Source of the DNA: Ciborinia camelliae | Taxonomy: Eukaryota > Ascomycota > Leotiomycetes > Helotiales > Sclerotiniaceae | Direction of reading: 5' to 3' | Length of the DNA: 64,000 nucleotides | NCBI GenBank assembly: GCA_025890175.1 | Contig: JANPYM010000012.1 | Location: 337,785-401,784, forward strand | Shown here: piece by piece, positions 63,677-64,000 of the stretch | How positions within the stretch are numbered: the first letter of the stretch is position 1 | Layout of the letters: the number at the start of each line of letters is the position of its first letter | Translations under genes and position numbers: made by a program | The notes under the pieces: generated by a model | The model's database searches: none | Seen by the model: the letters and a program-made list of their open reading frames with translations, nothing else | What the model was told of the DNA's origin: nothing

Positions 63677-64000
63677 ATGACCAAGGAAATTAACGCTGGT
63701 ACCGGCGTCGAAGGCTCATCCACTAACCCCCCCTCGCAAGAGTGTGATGCAGTGGAGAATGCATTATCTGCCCACGACTCACAGGCCGTAGATGCGATGG
63801 AAATCGTGCCTGGAACCAACGTATCGACTGATGCGCCGAGCAAGGGACTGGAGAAAGAATTGGCAGCTCTTCGCGACTTCGAATCCCTGCCTATGACTGC
63901 GTCCAATTCCACCTCTTCCAATCGATCGAATAAGGATGCCGGAGCCAACGGTATAGGCGGTGCAGCTTATGGCACTCGATCGCGCAATCGAACCGGTACA
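63677..64000 (+). CDS. 5' end of a gene, possibly an Snt2-type PHD/BAH chromatin protein (truncated by window)
   Basis: An open frame of 108 codons from ATG (MTKEINAGTGVEG) runs to the window end. The visible part is acidic, Ser/Thr/Asn-rich and low complexity, without a fold. Near its end it has GGAAYGTRSRNRTG. From memory, this Y-G-T-R-S-R-N-R-T-G stretch is typical of the N-terminus of fungal Snt2-like proteins, which carry BAH and PHD domains and work in a histone-deacetylase/ubiquitin-ligase complex. The diagnostic domains would lie beyond the window, so the identification is tentative. A preceding C/T-rich promoter and absence of repeats in the frame support a real gene. An intron may follow. 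Confidence 0.6.
   Translation, partial: MTKEINAGTGVEGSSTNPPSQECDAVENALSAHDSQAVDAMEIVPGTNVSTDAPSKGLEKELAALRDFESLPMTASNSTSSNRSNKDAGANGIGGAAYGTRSRNRTGT

Noticed and set aside
63412..63948. Frames at 63,412-63,693 (+) and 63,640-63,948 (-)
   Set aside because: They overlap the better supported frame starting at 63,677, have atypical composition and no recognised motif.

Overview
The window is nuclear DNA of a filamentous ascomycete (Pezizomycotina), inferred from short introns with CTAAC/CTGAC-type branch sites, a fungal CBM1 cellulose-binding module, LTR retrotransposons and strong RIP-type C-to-T decay. A leotiomycete is my guess only. There are two compartments with a sharp border near 53.46 kb: about 53 kb of almost pure A/T repeat DNA, then about 10.5 kb of ordinary gene-bearing DNA.

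The AT-rich compartment (1-53,460) has no intact gene. It is a stack of nested LTR retrotransposons whose long copies are decayed by RIP, while many short solo LTRs keep normal sequence. I could recover boundaries from LTR ends (TG..CA), target-site duplications (TSDs) and decayed pol motifs. The core is a minus-strand Ty1/copia element, C (28,329-51,674, TSD ATAAT). It is interrupted by LTR element D (29,074-36,183, TSD TATAT), two solo LTRs, and a second copia element B (39,720-51,200). B itself holds a solo LTR, another solo LTR and a complete Ty3/gypsy element E (42,599-49,006, TSD TTTAA). A third copia copy, A (2,551-10,912), carries a foreign 2.8-kb minisatellite island. Other parts are a chromodomain-type gypsy relic H (about 15.7-19.9 kb), gypsy fragments I and J, and copia fragments K and M. 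Homogeneous AT minisatellites (9, 11, 12 and 13 bp units) and a two-copy, GC-rich hairpin module lie among them. At the border, an LTR is split by a PIF/Harbinger-like MITE, which is itself split by a foldback MITE.

The gene compartment (53,460-64,000) holds, in order: a secreted CBM1-GDSL (CE16-like) esterase on + (six exons, apparently intact, one GC-AG intron); an FAD-dependent fructosyl-amine/sarcosine-oxidase-like gene on + broken by two frameshifts; a ten-exon HELQ/Hel308-type DNA helicase gene on -; a 2.5-kb divergent intergenic region rich in simple repeats; and the 5' end of a gene on + that runs off the window, whose start resembles Snt2-type PHD/BAH chromatin proteins. The genes have no obvious shared pathway: one degrades plant cell wall, one is a decayed amine oxidase, one is DNA repair and one is probably chromatin regulation. 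No rRNA, tRNA or CRISPR feature was seen.
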